A stretch of DNA of 64,000 nucleotides, from NCBI RefSeq assembly GCF_013376475.1, contig NZ_CP045508.1:927501-991500 (forward strand), written 5' to 3'. The notes under the pieces are model-generated. The model was not told the origin of the DNA. It searched no databases and saw only the letters and a program-made list of their open reading frames with translations. The stretch comes from Desulfolutivibrio sulfoxidireducens. GTDB taxonomy: Bacteria; Desulfobacterota; Desulfovibrionia; Desulfovibrionales; Desulfovibrionaceae. Shown here piece after piece: positions 8,406 through 17,349 of this stretch. Position 1 is the stretch's first letter. Every line of letters starts with the position of its first letter. The position numbers and the translations under genes were made by a program.

Positions 8406-9719
8406 TTAAACTCGGTTTTCCGTCAGGGCCGCCGTCTCATCCCGCACCCGCAGGAGGTGGGCCAGGGCGTCGTCCCTGGTGGCAAGGTCCGGATTGCGCT
8501 CCATGGCGGCATCCACAGGACTGATAAGCCCCATGCCCAGGAGAAGTTCCCACGTCGCGGCCTGGTCCTTCTCGGATGTCTCGGGCTTGGGGTCCGCAAA
8601 ATCCACGCGCAATGCGGCGGCCTCGGAAATCTTCTGCCCCTGGTTGTGATGATTCCAGACGGCGCGGATCAGGCCGAAAAGCCGCTTCTCATACCCCCGG
8701 AAAAGGCCCACGTCGTCGCGGCGCATTTCCTCAAGTTCCCGGTTGCCCACGATCTTGGAGACGCCGCTTTCGCTGGTGGGGTCCGTGCTCAGGCTGGCCG
8801 CACTCAGGCCGTTGGAGATGGCCGCCCACTTCAAAAGCTTGTCGATAGCCGCCACCACCTCTTCAATCGGGGCCTCGGGCGCTGCAAAACCAAGTTCGCC
8901 GCCCTCGGGAAGTTCAACCATCTGGCCGGGTCCGGCATCGATAGTGCCGCCTCCCTCGCCGCCCTTGATCCAGCCCAGGCCGAAACCTTGCGCCTCGATC
9001 ACATGTAAAAGATCCGTCAGCTTCAGATTGATGGCCTCCTGGATGGAAACGAGGTCATCCCCGCCGGGAAGCCAAAATGAATCCGTGGGGGTCCGGTCCC
9101 AAAGCGGCAGGAACGGAAGCACGCCATACGGATTCGGGCCGCCCTCGATCTCCTGCCCCCGCCAGTCCAGACGCTTCCAGGTCTCCGGGGTCCACAGGCT
9201 GTAGGTAACTTCGTCCGTCCGCCCGGATTCGGCGTAGTGCGTGACCATGACCTTCAGCACGTCGCGCGGGGAGTCGCCCACTTCCACGTCCAGGAGGTCC
9301 GGCGTCAAAAGGTCCAGGTCCAGACGCCCGTTTCGCCACACCGGCCGGATCATGCAGGTCTTGAGAAGCTTGACGTACCGGCTGGCGGTCTTCATCACGG
9401 CGTCAAGGTCCGCCTGCTCCACGATCAGGGCGAAGAGTTCTTTGTCGGCCTCCGAACCCTCCACCTCGCGCTTGGGCGTATCCAGGTAGACCAGGGCCAA
9501 CTGACAGACGATCTTTTTGACCACGTTCACGAAAACCGGCGTCAACTTCTCCGGCTGTGCGAATTTGCGTTCAAGCTGCTCCAGAAGGTGCGGAAGCTGG
9601 CCGTCGTGGAAGAAGTCCAGGCGTTTGGCCGCGTCCGCCTTCCTGGCCGTCGTGGCGCTTGCTCGGGCGCCGTCCAGAACCGACTGCAAAAGGGCAGGGA
9701 CTTGCGAGGTAAAAAGCAT
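8406..9719 (-). CDS. Phage portal protein
   Basis: A 437-residue protein of the SPP1-like portal type, forming the ring through which DNA enters the head. Start at 9719 (MLFTSQVPAL) with AGGAGG upstream; the frame is open to 9821 inside the terminase gene but that part overlaps coding sequence. Typical features are the LLTPDLLDVEVGDS segment in the wing, the GVLPFLPLWDRTP segment, a long stem/clip region and the SNGLSAASL segment near residue 310. It follows TerL by 11 bp. Confidence 0.88.
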   Translation of the reverse strand: MLFTSQVPALLQSVLDGARASATTARKADAAKRLDFFHDGQLPHLLEQLERKFAQPEKLTPVFVNVVKKIVCQLALVYLDTPKREVEGSEADKELFALIVEQADLDAVMKTASRYVKLLKTCMIRPVWRNGRLDLDLLTPDLLDVEVGDSPRDVLKVMVTHYAESGRTDEVTYSLWTPETWKRLDWRGQEIEGGPNPYGVLPFLPLWDRTPTDSFWLPGGDDLVSIQEAINLKLTDLLHVIEAQGFGLGWIKGGEGGGTIDAGPGQMVELPEGGELGFAAPEAPIEEVVAAIDKLLKWAAISNGLSAASLSTDPTSESGVSKIVGNRELEEMRRDDVGLFRGYEKRLFGLIRAVWNHHNQGQKISEAAALRVDFADPKPETSEKDQAATWELLLGMGLISPVDAAMERNPDLATRDDALAHLLRVRDETAALTENRV

Positions 9720-9730
9720 CTGGTAGCCTC

Positions 9731-11410
9731 CTATGCGGCCTGATAGACCCGTGGGCCGGTCACTTTGACGTAGGTGGTGAAAAACTCCGGCAGGGAAAGC
9801 GGATCGTCCCGCAGGCGGCAATACGCCCTGTGCATCTCCGAAACCTCATGCCATGCCCGGCACTCATGCTTGCACGGCAATTCCATCTGGCCGCCCATGA
9901 GGAAGCACAAGGGCCGATGCTTCGATTTCGACGCACACACCAGCCGGGCCAGGGCATAGACCTGAAGGACGCGGGCGCGGGTCGCGAAAACGCTCCAGTT
10001 CAGGCTGTAAACGGTGTCGTCGTGGAACTTCTGGCTGGAATGGCCGAAGCTGTACTTGCCGTCCCTCGCCTCCTCGTAAACGAAGGTCTGCATCTCCGTT
10101 GCAAGCTGCTCCAGGCTGGTGGAGAACCGCAGGCGGCCTTCCTTGGCGACGTTGTGAAGCTCAACAAAGCTCAAATTCTGGTTCTTGGCGTGGGCGGATA
10201 CGACTTCCACCGGAATCTTCTGGTCCACAAGCCACGGCTCAAGGTCCGCAACTTCGTAAGCCTCCAGGGTCACGGCATCCAGCTTGTAGGCTTTGTGGTC
10301 GGCCGCAATGGCCTTCTTGATCGCGGCGGCCGTGTTCAACTCGAAAACGTGCTGGCGCAACACGACGTATTCCGGTTCCCCGCCCTCGCTGGTCGTCTTT
10401 AGGGTTGTGGTCCAAACCGAAGCATCTCCGCCGAAAAGCTTCTTGGCCCGGTCCAGGCCCGCGCCGACGCAATAGCGCCGATTCGCCACCAGTTCCGGGA
10501 TACGATCCGCCGGGAAGGGGTGTGGCATCTCACATCTGCACAAGGTGATGACCTCGGGCGGGAACAGGGAGTTTTTCGCGGCGCTGCGCTTGCCCAGGAT
10601 GTCGCGCTGAAAGGCCATGTCCAACTGCGTGCGTTGCAACTGCTTGGCCTTGGCGCGGTCGATCCAGGCCGGGGCGCGGCGGCAATAGTCCTTGAAGTCC
10701 CGGTACTCCACGGCGCGGCAGAAAATCTTCGGGTCCGTCTCGGCAAGGGCCTCCAGGGCGTGAACAGGGCCGCCCTCGGGGTCCGCGTTGGCGTCGATCA
10801 GGGTCAACGTGCCTTCGGAATCCAGGAGGCTACCGGACAGGGCGTCAAAGACGTTTTGATCCACCTGATGGAAGTCTGAGGCCCACAGGACGTTCACCCT
10901 GTCGCCAAAGGCCGTGGACATGCCAGATGCGCCGCCCTGGATCGTGCTTTCGGTGTGCGGCACCGTGATGGAGAACTTCAGCATGGCCTCAGACGGGATC
11001 AGCGCGGCCAGGGCCTTGGTGTGCTGGATAATGCGCCGAATCGGTTTGAATTGCGTCCTGGTCGAGTGCTCCTCGCTGTTCCCCAAAAGCGTGATCGTCC
11101 AGTTCTCCCGGCTGGTGGCAAGCCATAGAACCACAAGCGCCCACAGGGTTGACTTGCTATGCCGCCTGGGCATCCGTGTAAGGGCCAGGGAGTGCTTGAA
11201 CAGGCCCATGGTATCAACGGCCAGGGCATCGGCCAGGATCGATCTCTGCCAGTCCTCAAGGCTCACAGGCCGGTATCGGTTGTCGGCGTGCAACACCTGG
11301 GGCTTCACGTCGTCGATCCAGTTGAAAAACCCCTCGGCACCGGGGGCGTTCCATCTGGCGATGATCGCGGCGTTGCGGTCTTCACGGACCTTCTTCACGG
11401 GCTTAGGCAT
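9731..11410 (-). CDS. terL: Terminase large subunit
   Basis: A 559-residue packaging ATPase-nuclease. The ATPase part has a Walker-A-like RRHSKST at residues 82-88 with Arg and His where a canonical loop has Gly residues, followed by the helix TLWALVVLWLATS. The C-terminal nuclease part shows GAGLDRAKKLFGGDAS and a final HDDTVYSLNW carrying the paired aspartates of the RNase H-like active site. Start at 11410 (MPKPVKKV) overlaps the upstream gene by 8 bp; the frame is open to 11494, but that part reads inside the upstream gene. Second gene of the packaging transcript. Confidence 0.92.
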   Translation of the reverse strand: MPKPVKKVREDRNAAIIARWNAPGAEGFFNWIDDVKPQVLHADNRYRPVSLEDWQRSILADALAVDTMGLFKHSLALTRMPRRHSKSTLWALVVLWLATSRENWTITLLGNSEEHSTRTQFKPIRRIIQHTKALAALIPSEAMLKFSITVPHTESTIQGGASGMSTAFGDRVNVLWASDFHQVDQNVFDALSGSLLDSEGTLTLIDANADPEGGPVHALEALAETDPKIFCRAVEYRDFKDYCRRAPAWIDRAKAKQLQRTQLDMAFQRDILGKRSAAKNSLFPPEVITLCRCEMPHPFPADRIPELVANRRYCVGAGLDRAKKLFGGDASVWTTTLKTTSEGGEPEYVVLRQHVFELNTAAAIKKAIAADHKAYKLDAVTLEAYEVADLEPWLVDQKIPVEVVSAHAKNQNLSFVELHNVAKEGRLRFSTSLEQLATEMQTFVYEEARDGKYSFGHSSQKFHDDTVYSLNWSVFATRARVLQVYALARLVCASKSKHRPLCFLMGGQMELPCKHECRAWHEVSEMHRAYCRLRDDPLSLPEFFTTYVKVTGPRVYQAA

Positions 11411-11741
11411 CGATGGCCCCCGCAAGGTCGAAACCGCCACGAGGGGCACCATTGTAACCCCGGCGCTTATTGCTCCCCACCTGAAGGCGTTCAAAGGACT
11501 GACGGAAGGAAGCTTGAAGTTGCATGTACTTTGTCATGTCAAAATCGGGTTGTCCGTACTGTTGCGCCATGGTATCAAGCTCAAGGGCCATAGGGATCAT
11601 CGTATCCAGCAAGAGGCGTTGTGCTTGGTTCAACCTTCCAGTGATCTGTTCACGAAGCTTTGCACGGGCAATCTTCGCCCTCTTCACGGGGTCAATGTGC
11701 CTCTTCAAGTCTTTGTCGGCCAGTTTAACATATCCGCTCAT
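11403..11741 (-). CDS. Hypothetical protein before terL, possible small terminase
   Basis: A 112-residue basic, helical protein (start MSGYVKLADKD at 11741 with GGAG upstream) that overlaps terL by 8 bp. Position and size fit a terminase small subunit, which recognises the packaging site, but no helix-turn-helix is obvious, so the function is tentative. A GTG two codons upstream at 11747 is an alternative start. The repeat pair at 11811-11835 lies just upstream and could be its recognition site or an operator. Confidence 0.65.
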   Translation of the reverse strand: MSGYVKLADKDLKRHIDPVKRAKIARAKLREQITGRLNQAQRLLLDTMIPMALELDTMAQQYGQPDFDMTKYMQLQASFRQSFERLQVGSNKRRGYNGAPRGGFDLAGAIDA

Positions 11742-11810
11742 GTCCACAACTCCGGTTCAACCATGATCTGCCCATGAATTTCAGCACATTTGCCGGGTTG
11801 CTCATTTGAA

Positions 11811-11835
11811 AGTGGCAACACAGTGGCAATGAAAT
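11811..11835. repeat. Internal copy of the TGGCAA repeat pair
   Basis: AGTGGCAACACAGTGGCAAT repeats the word seen in clusters at both ends of the element. It lies upstream of the packaging genes, so it may be an operator or packaging-related site. The surrounding 11742-11973 stretch holds no gene I can support. Confidence 0.45.
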
Positions 11836-11973
11836 CCGATTGGCCGTGAAGGATGAAATTATCTCTTTGAAATCATTGGCTTTTCATTGTGAAACCTGCG
11901 GATTACGAATCCCATTTGAAAATCAGGCCCGGATTTCCACCTAGAAGTGACCCCGGGGCGATGCTGGGCAGTG

Positions 11974-12468
11974 TTACGACGCCCCCGGATCGTGGCACGG
12001 GGCCGCACCTTTTTTCCTTCCCCGCTCCAAGGCTTTCCATCGCTCCTCAATCTCCCGCTGAAATTTTTCCAGAAGGCTGAAGGTCAGGTACTCAGCGGCT
12101 TGTCTGGTCCCGGCCATGATGAAGTTGACCCCGTAGCGGACCTGGAAGGCGACGATGGATTGCAGGACCGCCTGGGGCTTCATTTCGCTTCTGTACCGCC
12201 CCTCTGCGATGTCCTGATACGAACCTTCGCAAACCACGGCGAAAAGCTCGTAGGCTTTGCCCCGGGTAAGTTCACGCTCGAAACGGTCCCGGTTCTTCCC
12301 CATGAGGCAGGACACGAGGTCATCCAGGGATTTGCGTTCGATGGCGGCCTTGTCCTCGAATCCGGGCAGGGAATAATCACCGGTGGGCAACCCGGCTCTC
12401 TCCGCCTGGACGTTGAACCGGATGAAAGGGAAGGGGGCCTGTTCGCGGCTATCGACCAGCACGATCAC
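11974..12468 (-). CDS. ERCC4-domain nuclease
   Basis: A 164-residue protein with the ERCC4/XPF nuclease signature: VDSRE at residues 5-9, GDY at 30-32 and ERK at 44-46, followed by conserved DDLVSCL and RFEREL helices. These form the metal-dependent catalytic site that cuts branched DNA. Single-domain ERCC4 proteins are frequent in phages, acting in replication or recombination. The GTG start at 12468 overlaps the preceding small gene by 20 bp. The C-terminal 25 residues are basic and extend past the domain. Confidence 0.85.
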   Translation of the reverse strand: MIVLVDSREQAPFPFIRFNVQAERAGLPTGDYSLPGFEDKAAIERKSLDDLVSCLMGKNRDRFERELTRGKAYELFAVVCEGSYQDIAEGRYRSEMKPQAVLQSIVAFQVRYGVNFIMAGTRQAAEYLTFSLLEKFQREIEERWKALERGRKKGAAPCHDPGAS

Positions 12469-12598
12469 GGCGACACCTCGGCTTCCAGTTACTGTTTTTG
12501 GCCTTCAGTTTGCGCTCTTTCTCTTCCAGCCATGCCAGGGCCTCGCGCTCGATCTCGGCCTCGGACTTCTGGGATTGAATCTCTCGGTTTTCGTTCAT
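12449..12598 (-). CDS. Small charged coiled-coil protein, 49 aa
   Basis: Starts MNENREIQSQKSEAE and continues as an acidic/basic helix (EREALAWLEEKERKLKAK), probably a short coiled coil. It lies between the iteron cluster and the ERCC4 nuclease and overlaps the latter by 20 bp in another frame, ending with TAG at 12449. It may be a small replication accessory. No family recognised. Confidence 0.55.
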   Translation of the reverse strand: MNENREIQSQKSEAEIEREALAWLEEKERKLKAKNSNWKPRCRRDRAGR

Positions 12599-12642
12599 GT
12601 CATTTTTCCCGAACCCAAACCCCGGCGGGGGGATGGTTTTGG

Positions 12643-12820
12643 TTTTGTGCCAAAATCCATTCCCCCTTTAGGGGGCACAAATGGCACATGGCACAAAGCT
12701 GAAATCATTGAACTTTTTTATGTGCCAAAACCCCTTGGCACAAATGGTCGTGGCACAAATCATATTCATCTGAAATCGTTCACTATCTTTTGTGCCATTT
12801 TAAAATTGGCACCTTGGCAC
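12643..12820. repeat. Iteron-like cluster, candidate replication origin of the element
   Basis: About nine copies of GGCACA/TGTGCC occur in 178 bp in both orientations, many as TTGGCACAAAT or its complement. A larger module is also repeated: CTGAAATC(A/G)TT followed about 20 bp later by TGTGCCA (at about 12699 and 12770). It directly follows the primase-helicase stop. Dense iterons beside the replicase gene are typical of phage and satellite origins. Confidence 0.65.
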
Positions 12821-14694
12821 TAAAACCCGACTGGTACTTGACGAAGGATGTAGCCCTCGGCTGCGCCCCGGGTCTTTTCGTCGGCCGGGCACTCAGTGAT
12901 GGCCCCCTGCCGAAGCGCGGTATCCACCATCCGGCGAACCGTTGACCTCGACTGTCCAGTTGTGCTCATAAGCTTGTCCCACAGGGCACCCTTGCGGTTC
13001 ACGCGGCCACCCATGTCTTCCATTGCAGACGTGACTACCTCGACGGCTTCGGCGTTTTTGGCCCGCTTTTGGGGGTTCTCCGTCCTCACCATGGACAAGT
13101 CCCGTCGCCGCTCAAGGTAGAAGGGCGAGACCGTCTCGAAGTTCCGGGCCTTTTGGTGCTGCATTTCGATGATGTTGGTTCGCTCGCCGTCGATCTCAGT
13201 CGGCTTCATAAGCAGGATATTTGCCGCCCAATCCCCGATGGCCGATGCCCCGCGCCCTGCAAAAACGCCGTTGTCCGACGTGTTTTTGCCAACATGATGC
13301 ACCAGGAGGGTTCCGACATTCGCCGCGTCACATATCGCGGACAGGTAATCCAGGGACCGCCGCATGGAGGCATTGTCGTTTTCGTCCTGGCCGTGGAAGG
13401 AAATCAGTGGGTCCAACACCAGAAGATCAGCACCATGTCTGCGGCAGGCGTCAACCAGGCGTTCCTGAAATGTGCTATCGGTCAACTCGCCGGTAACACG
13501 GTGGGGGTCGGGGAAAATGATCTGCTCCAGGGCGGGGCGTAGCTCGGGCATTGCCGAAATGATTTTTCTCAAACGGGCCTGTGTTCCGGCCGCGCTATTC
13601 TCCGACTGAACAAAGAGACTCCTCAAGGGCCTGGAAACCGGGAACAGGCCCCACAACCCGGCATCGGCCCCCAGCCCGGCGGCAAGAGCGAAGTTCAGGG
13701 TCAGGACGCTTTTTCCCAAACCTGACGGCCCGCACACCAGGAGGCTTTCACGCTCATTCAGGAGACCTTCCACCAGGGGTGTCAAGGTGATCTCCACTTC
13801 CATGAAATCGGCCGCTGAAATGCAGTCCATGGCCCATGCGGGCTTCCATGCGGGCACCTGATCTACAAGGGCCAGGAGGGCATCCCGGGTTCCGCCTCGT
13901 TCCAGCCAGTCGGATACGTCGCCCTTTTCCGGAAGGCCCGGCAGGTCAACCAGCTTGGCCGATGCGACGTGGGGATAAAGGGCCTCGCACACCATCGCGG
14001 CGTGATCTTGCCCCGGCTGGTCGTTGTCTGGAAGGATTACGACGTGCTTGCCTTGAAAATGAATGTTGTATTCGTCCTTCCACTTTCCAGCGCCCATTGC
14101 GTTGCACGATCCGCAAAGACCTATTGCACGCAGTGATTCAACATCCTTTTCGCCTTCTACAAGAAATATCTCGTTTGCGGTCAACATTTCTGGAAGGTTG
14201 TAGGGAACCAGACGCACACCGTCTATATTCTGGATGTAGTCCTGTGCTGTCTCATCCCATCGCCACTGACGGAACGTCTTTTTCCGCCCGGCTTCCTCAA
14301 ATCGCACCGTGGAGAATAGATATTGCTCGTCCTCGTCCGTGTAGTGGTACAACTGGCGGATGTTGTCCGGAATGGCCCGTGCATGGTCGTCCTTTGATTT
14401 TTTCCGTTGCCCGTTGCCGTTGCTCAAGCCCACCTTTTCGGCCAGTCGTGCAAGTGCGGTCTGAAAATCCAGGCCGTGTCGTTCCTGCATGAACGTAAAT
14501 ACGTCTCCGCTCACATTGCACCGCTGGCACTTATAATACCCTGTTTCCGCGTTGGCGTAGAAGTGCCGCCCCGAATCCTCGTGAAACGGACATGGCGCAT
14601 TGAGTTCAACCCCCGCACCATTGATGTCTGGGAGTTCTGCGTTATAGAACGCTCGAAAATCCAGGCGGGCCAGCACTTCTGATTTGTTAATCAT
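12820..14694 (-). CDS. Phage-type primase-helicase
   Basis: A 624-residue replication protein. Residues 35-59 form a CHC2-type zinc finger (C35, H38, C56, C59). A TOPRIM domain follows at about 170-265, with FLVEGEKDVESL and VILPDNDQPGQD supplying the acidic residues. The C-terminal half is a RecA/DnaB-like ATPase with Walker A CGPSGLGKS and an LLVLDPLISF Walker B. Start taken at 14694 (MINKSEVL) because it overlaps the stop of the preceding small gene (ATGATTAA); the frame is open to 14736. Together with the iteron cluster just downstream it gives the element its own replication module. Confidence 0.92.
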   Translation of the reverse strand: MINKSEVLARLDFRAFYNAELPDINGAGVELNAPCPFHEDSGRHFYANAETGYYKCQRCNVSGDVFTFMQERHGLDFQTALARLAEKVGLSNGNGQRKKSKDDHARAIPDNIRQLYHYTDEDEQYLFSTVRFEEAGRKKTFRQWRWDETAQDYIQNIDGVRLVPYNLPEMLTANEIFLVEGEKDVESLRAIGLCGSCNAMGAGKWKDEYNIHFQGKHVVILPDNDQPGQDHAAMVCEALYPHVASAKLVDLPGLPEKGDVSDWLERGGTRDALLALVDQVPAWKPAWAMDCISAADFMEVEITLTPLVEGLLNERESLLVCGPSGLGKSVLTLNFALAAGLGADAGLWGLFPVSRPLRSLFVQSENSAAGTQARLRKIISAMPELRPALEQIIFPDPHRVTGELTDSTFQERLVDACRRHGADLLVLDPLISFHGQDENDNASMRRSLDYLSAICDAANVGTLLVHHVGKNTSDNGVFAGRGASAIGDWAANILLMKPTEIDGERTNIIEMQHQKARNFETVSPFYLERRRDLSMVRTENPQKRAKNAEAVEVVTSAMEDMGGRVNRKGALWDKLMSTTGQSRSTVRRMVDTALRQGAITECPADEKTRGAAEGYILRQVPVGF

Positions 14695-14857
14695 GCCGTG
14701 CATCGATCCTGTTAAACTCTTCGCGTAACAACTCAAGAACCATCTGTGAAAGCTCTATCGACTGCAACTTATAAAACTGTGCAAGCGAAATGATGTGCTG
14801 CAATTCCGACTTGCGTACAATCACAAGCGTATCACCATGCACTTCGATGGATGCCAC
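14687..14857 (-). CDS. Small element protein, 56 aa
   Basis: Starts with GTG 2 bp after the stop of the AlpA-like gene and overlaps the primase-helicase start by 8 bp, so it is tightly coupled on both sides. The predicted protein is a single helical unit (ELQHIISLAQFYKLQSIEL) with an acidic/basic tail. No family recognised. The arrangement, not homology, is the evidence. Confidence 0.6.
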   Translation of the reverse strand: MASIEVHGDTLVIVRKSELQHIISLAQFYKLQSIELSQMVLELLREEFNRIDARHD

Positions 14858-14859
14858 GG

Positions 14860-15114
14860 CTATTTCGACCTACTGCGAAGCCATGCCACGAAATTCTTGA
14901 CGGGGTATGCCGTCGCGCTGTTGGCGATAAACCTTCCTTCCGGCCCCTGGCCCAGGGAGTCCAGGTTCGCCATTGTCTTGGGCGCAATCAGGCCGCCTGT
15001 GAATTCACGGACCATGTGTCGTGCCACGATAGCAGACGGCCAGACTGCGGCCATTTCATCAAAAACATCAGTAGAGGCGGGGGAGATAGTGGAGATGGTG
15101 GAGGGATCAGGCAT
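14860..15114 (-). CDS. AlpA/excisionase-like DNA-binding protein
   Basis: An 84-residue protein whose C-terminal half has the winged-helix pattern of phage AlpA/excisionase-type regulators: FTGGLIAPKTMANLDSLG followed by GRF and YPVKNFVAWL. Start taken at 15114, with GGAG about 8 nt upstream; the frame continues to a GTG at 15192 without a good ribosome-binding site. In PICI-type satellites AlpA-like proteins switch on the island genes. Here it heads the replication transcript, and two hairpins with identical loops lie just upstream (15227-15301). Confidence 0.75.
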   Translation of the reverse strand: MPDPSTISTISPASTDVFDEMAAVWPSAIVARHMVREFTGGLIAPKTMANLDSLGQGPEGRFIANSATAYPVKNFVAWLRSRSK

Positions 15115-15226
15115 GACGCGCTCCGGGGAACCGCCCATGGCGGGCGGGCTGTCCCTGGATGCCGGACGAGGAAGGCGTTGCGATTGATTCACCGGTGTGC
15201 GAAGGGAGTTCTGCCGAGGCCCCTGT

Positions 15227-15301
15227 CAGTGCTGCGAACACTGGCGCACAGGTCCAACGCCCCCCCGTCCGGTCCTAGTCCGGCGCTGCGAACGTCGGAC
15301 T
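15227..15301. repeat. Two hairpins with the same 7-nt loop
   Basis: CAGTG-CTGCGAA-CACTG at 15227-15243, and AGTCCGGCG-CTGCGAA-CGTCGGACT at 15277-15301 (9-bp arms, one wobble). Arms differ but the loop is identical. They lie in the leader of the AlpA-like regulator gene, so they may be operators or RNA protein-binding sites. Confidence 0.55.
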
Positions 15302-15323
15302 GGGCCAGGGGGTTGTTTTGACG

Positions 15324-15980
15324 CTATTTCTTGCTCTTGAAATGATCCTTCCGGCACTGATCTTTGCAAAACTCTGCACGCTTCGTTTTTGCGAAAAAAT
15401 AATTCCCGCAGTGCTTGCACTTCATTGTCAAGGAAAACATATCGCCCTCGCCTCGATAAAGCGGGAAAATGATCCCATAAGCGTCAATGTACTCCTCAAT
15501 AGAGCGGATGCTTTGCGGGAAAAGCCACAGGCTGGGATTCCAGGTTGTTGCGCCCGGCTCGAATTTGACTTTGTAGTTCTGATTTTCGTTGTTCAACATC
15601 GCGATGCGCGAGTTGACGAAGTTAAGGTCAAGATTTCCCCTGGTGCACTCGTCGAGGAACGCACGATATTCGGCCTGTGATTTTGCAAGGGCCTCGAAGA
15701 TACGAGGAAAGTCCTCGTCGCCGGGGAACAACCAAAACTTACGGCATTTCTTCGCGGCTTCTTCGGTCAGATTGGCCACCTGTTCGTCAAGGATCGCCTT
15801 CCCCCGCTCAAGATTGGCGAAATTGAAGCAAATGCCGGGCAGGTGGCGGCTGGCGGAAAAGGATTCCACGCTGTCCGCGTCACCTTGGGCGGTGTGCTTG
15901 ATCCCGTAGCGCCTATAAATCCCGCCAATGGTGTCCGGGCTCCATTCGGCTTGGTTGCAGAAGTCAATCAAAATGTTCAT
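15324..15980 (-). CDS. Element protein with C-terminal CGNR-like zinc finger
   Basis: A 218-residue protein. The C-terminus carries CKHCGNYFFAKTKRAEFC followed by a second Cys pair residue and a basic tail, the pattern of CGNR-type zinc fingers (C-x2-C-G ... F-C-x3-C-R) that bind nucleic acid. The N-terminal part is helical without known domain. Start at 15980 (MNILIDFCN) has GGAGG 8 nt upstream; the open frame extends to 16034. It lies between the integrase terminator and the AlpA-like gene and is probably a regulator of the element. Confidence 0.75.
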   Translation of the reverse strand: MNILIDFCNQAEWSPDTIGGIYRRYGIKHTAQGDADSVESFSASRHLPGICFNFANLERGKAILDEQVANLTEEAAKKCRKFWLFPGDEDFPRIFEALAKSQAEYRAFLDECTRGNLDLNFVNSRIAMLNNENQNYKVKFEPGATTWNPSLWLFPQSIRSIEEYIDAYGIIFPLYRGEGDMFSLTMKCKHCGNYFFAKTKRAEFCKDQCRKDHFKSKK

Positions 15981-16061
15981 GGCACGGCCTCCGTATGTTT
16001 CGAAGAGTCTGGGACTAAAAAGACGATAAGTCAATAACTTTCCGTCCCAAGGGTAAATAAA

Positions 16062-16089
16062 AAAGCCCAGGATTTTTTTTCTGGGCTTT
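16062..16089 (-). terminator. Intrinsic terminator of the integrase gene
   Basis: On the minus strand, stem AAAGCCCAG/CTGGGCTTT with a 10-nt A-rich loop, followed by TTTTATTT. It lies 25 bp after the integrase stop and insulates the next gene. Confidence 0.8.
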
Positions 16090-16113
16090 CAATAGGTTAT
16101 GTTGCCTTTCGGG

Positions 16114-17349
16114 TTATTTTGGGAAATTGATGACGATTTTTTTTGGCGGTGCGGGCCGGGTTTTGACCGGGGCGGTCTCCAGGGTCGCCACTGCGGCCCT
16201 CAGGTCTCCTGGGGCGAGGTGTGAATATCTTTCCGTCATGGCCGTGGTGGAGTGCCCCATTAGCTTCGCCACGATAATCAAAGGCGTGCCACGCCGAACC
16301 AGCCAACTGGCGAATGTGTGTCGCAGGGTGTGGAAAACAACCCGATCCCGGGGATCGTCCACGCCCTGATTGAAAAGGCGCTCGGCTACCTTGACGAATG
16401 TCTGCGAAACCTGCCCGATCCGCGTTCCCTTTTCGGAGGGGAACACAAGCCCCGTGGGCGCGGCATCTGCTGGGCGTCGGGCGTCGAGCATTTCCCGGGC
16501 GGTCTGGTTTAGCGGCACCACGCGATTTTTGCCGGATTTGGTGTCCGTGACCTTCAAGCCGTCGTGGGCCACGTCTGCCCAGGTAAGGGCGAAGATTTCC
16601 CCAGCTCGCAATCCAGTATGCAGGGACAGTAACGCAATGTCCCGGACCTGGAAGCTCTTTTCCGCCAGCGCATCCAGTAAGCGGGCGGCTTCGCCCTCTT
16701 CAAGGAACCGATGACGCCGATTGTCCTTGGTGGGTTTTTTCACCAGCCGGGTAGGGGAGTCCCCGGCGTAGATGCCGCGTTGCCGGGCAAGGTTCACAAT
16801 CTGGCGGATCACAGCAAAGGCATATTCAACGGTGCGTGGAGACCTTCCGGCGTCGAGCATGGCCCGCTTGACCTTCTGGATGTGGATTTCCCCCAGGTCT
16901 TTGATGCTGGCTTTGCCGATGGCCGGGCCGATCCATAGGCGGAAAAGCTCCTCCTCGCGCTGAACGCCACGGATGCTCTTGTGGTCGTCCTTTTGAAGGG
17001 GGAAGTATTCATTCTTGAAAAATTCCTCCACGGTCACGTTCTCGCGTTCCAGGCGGGCGGCCTCTTCGGCTTCGGCCAGCTTTTGCGCGTCGGCCTGGGC
17101 CTTCTTTTCGGCTCTGGACGCGGGGCCTGTTCCGCTTTTCGCGGCCTCTCGCAAACGCTCCATCTCGATCATGGCTTTCTTGGGGGTCCAGCCCGCCGAT
17201 GCCCAGCCGATGATTTCAAAACGGCGCTTTTTCCCCACCTGCATCCGGTATCCAAAAAGCCGATCCGGAAGTGGTCCGTGTCGTCTGGTGGGATGCTCTC
17301 GAAACATCAATCCCGTATAGTCCTCGACTCTTGCCCAGGTGGTTGCCAT
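16114..17349 (-). CDS. int: Tyrosine-type integrase
   Basis: A 411-residue site-specific recombinase. An arm-binding/core-binding region (about residues 1-200) is followed by the catalytic domain with R248 (HTGLRAGE), H340-R343 (HTLRHTF), H366 (MGHSTT) and the nucleophile Y375 (TERYSH); a Lys in the beta hairpin near 271-274 completes the set. Start at 17349 (MATTWARV) has GGAGG upstream; an in-frame ATG at 17376 is possible. The start overlaps the TTGCCA repeats beside attR, so binding of Int there would repress its own gene. It drives insertion at tRNA-Lys. Confidence 0.95.
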   Translation of the reverse strand: MATTWARVEDYTGLMFREHPTRRHGPLPDRLFGYRMQVGKKRRFEIIGWASAGWTPKKAMIEMERLREAAKSGTGPASRAEKKAQADAQKLAEAEEAARLERENVTVEEFFKNEYFPLQKDDHKSIRGVQREEELFRLWIGPAIGKASIKDLGEIHIQKVKRAMLDAGRSPRTVEYAFAVIRQIVNLARQRGIYAGDSPTRLVKKPTKDNRRHRFLEEGEAARLLDALAEKSFQVRDIALLSLHTGLRAGEIFALTWADVAHDGLKVTDTKSGKNRVVPLNQTAREMLDARRPADAAPTGLVFPSEKGTRIGQVSQTFVKVAERLFNQGVDDPRDRVVFHTLRHTFASWLVRRGTPLIIVAKLMGHSTTAMTERYSHLAPGDLRAAVATLETAPVKTRPAPPKKIVINFPK

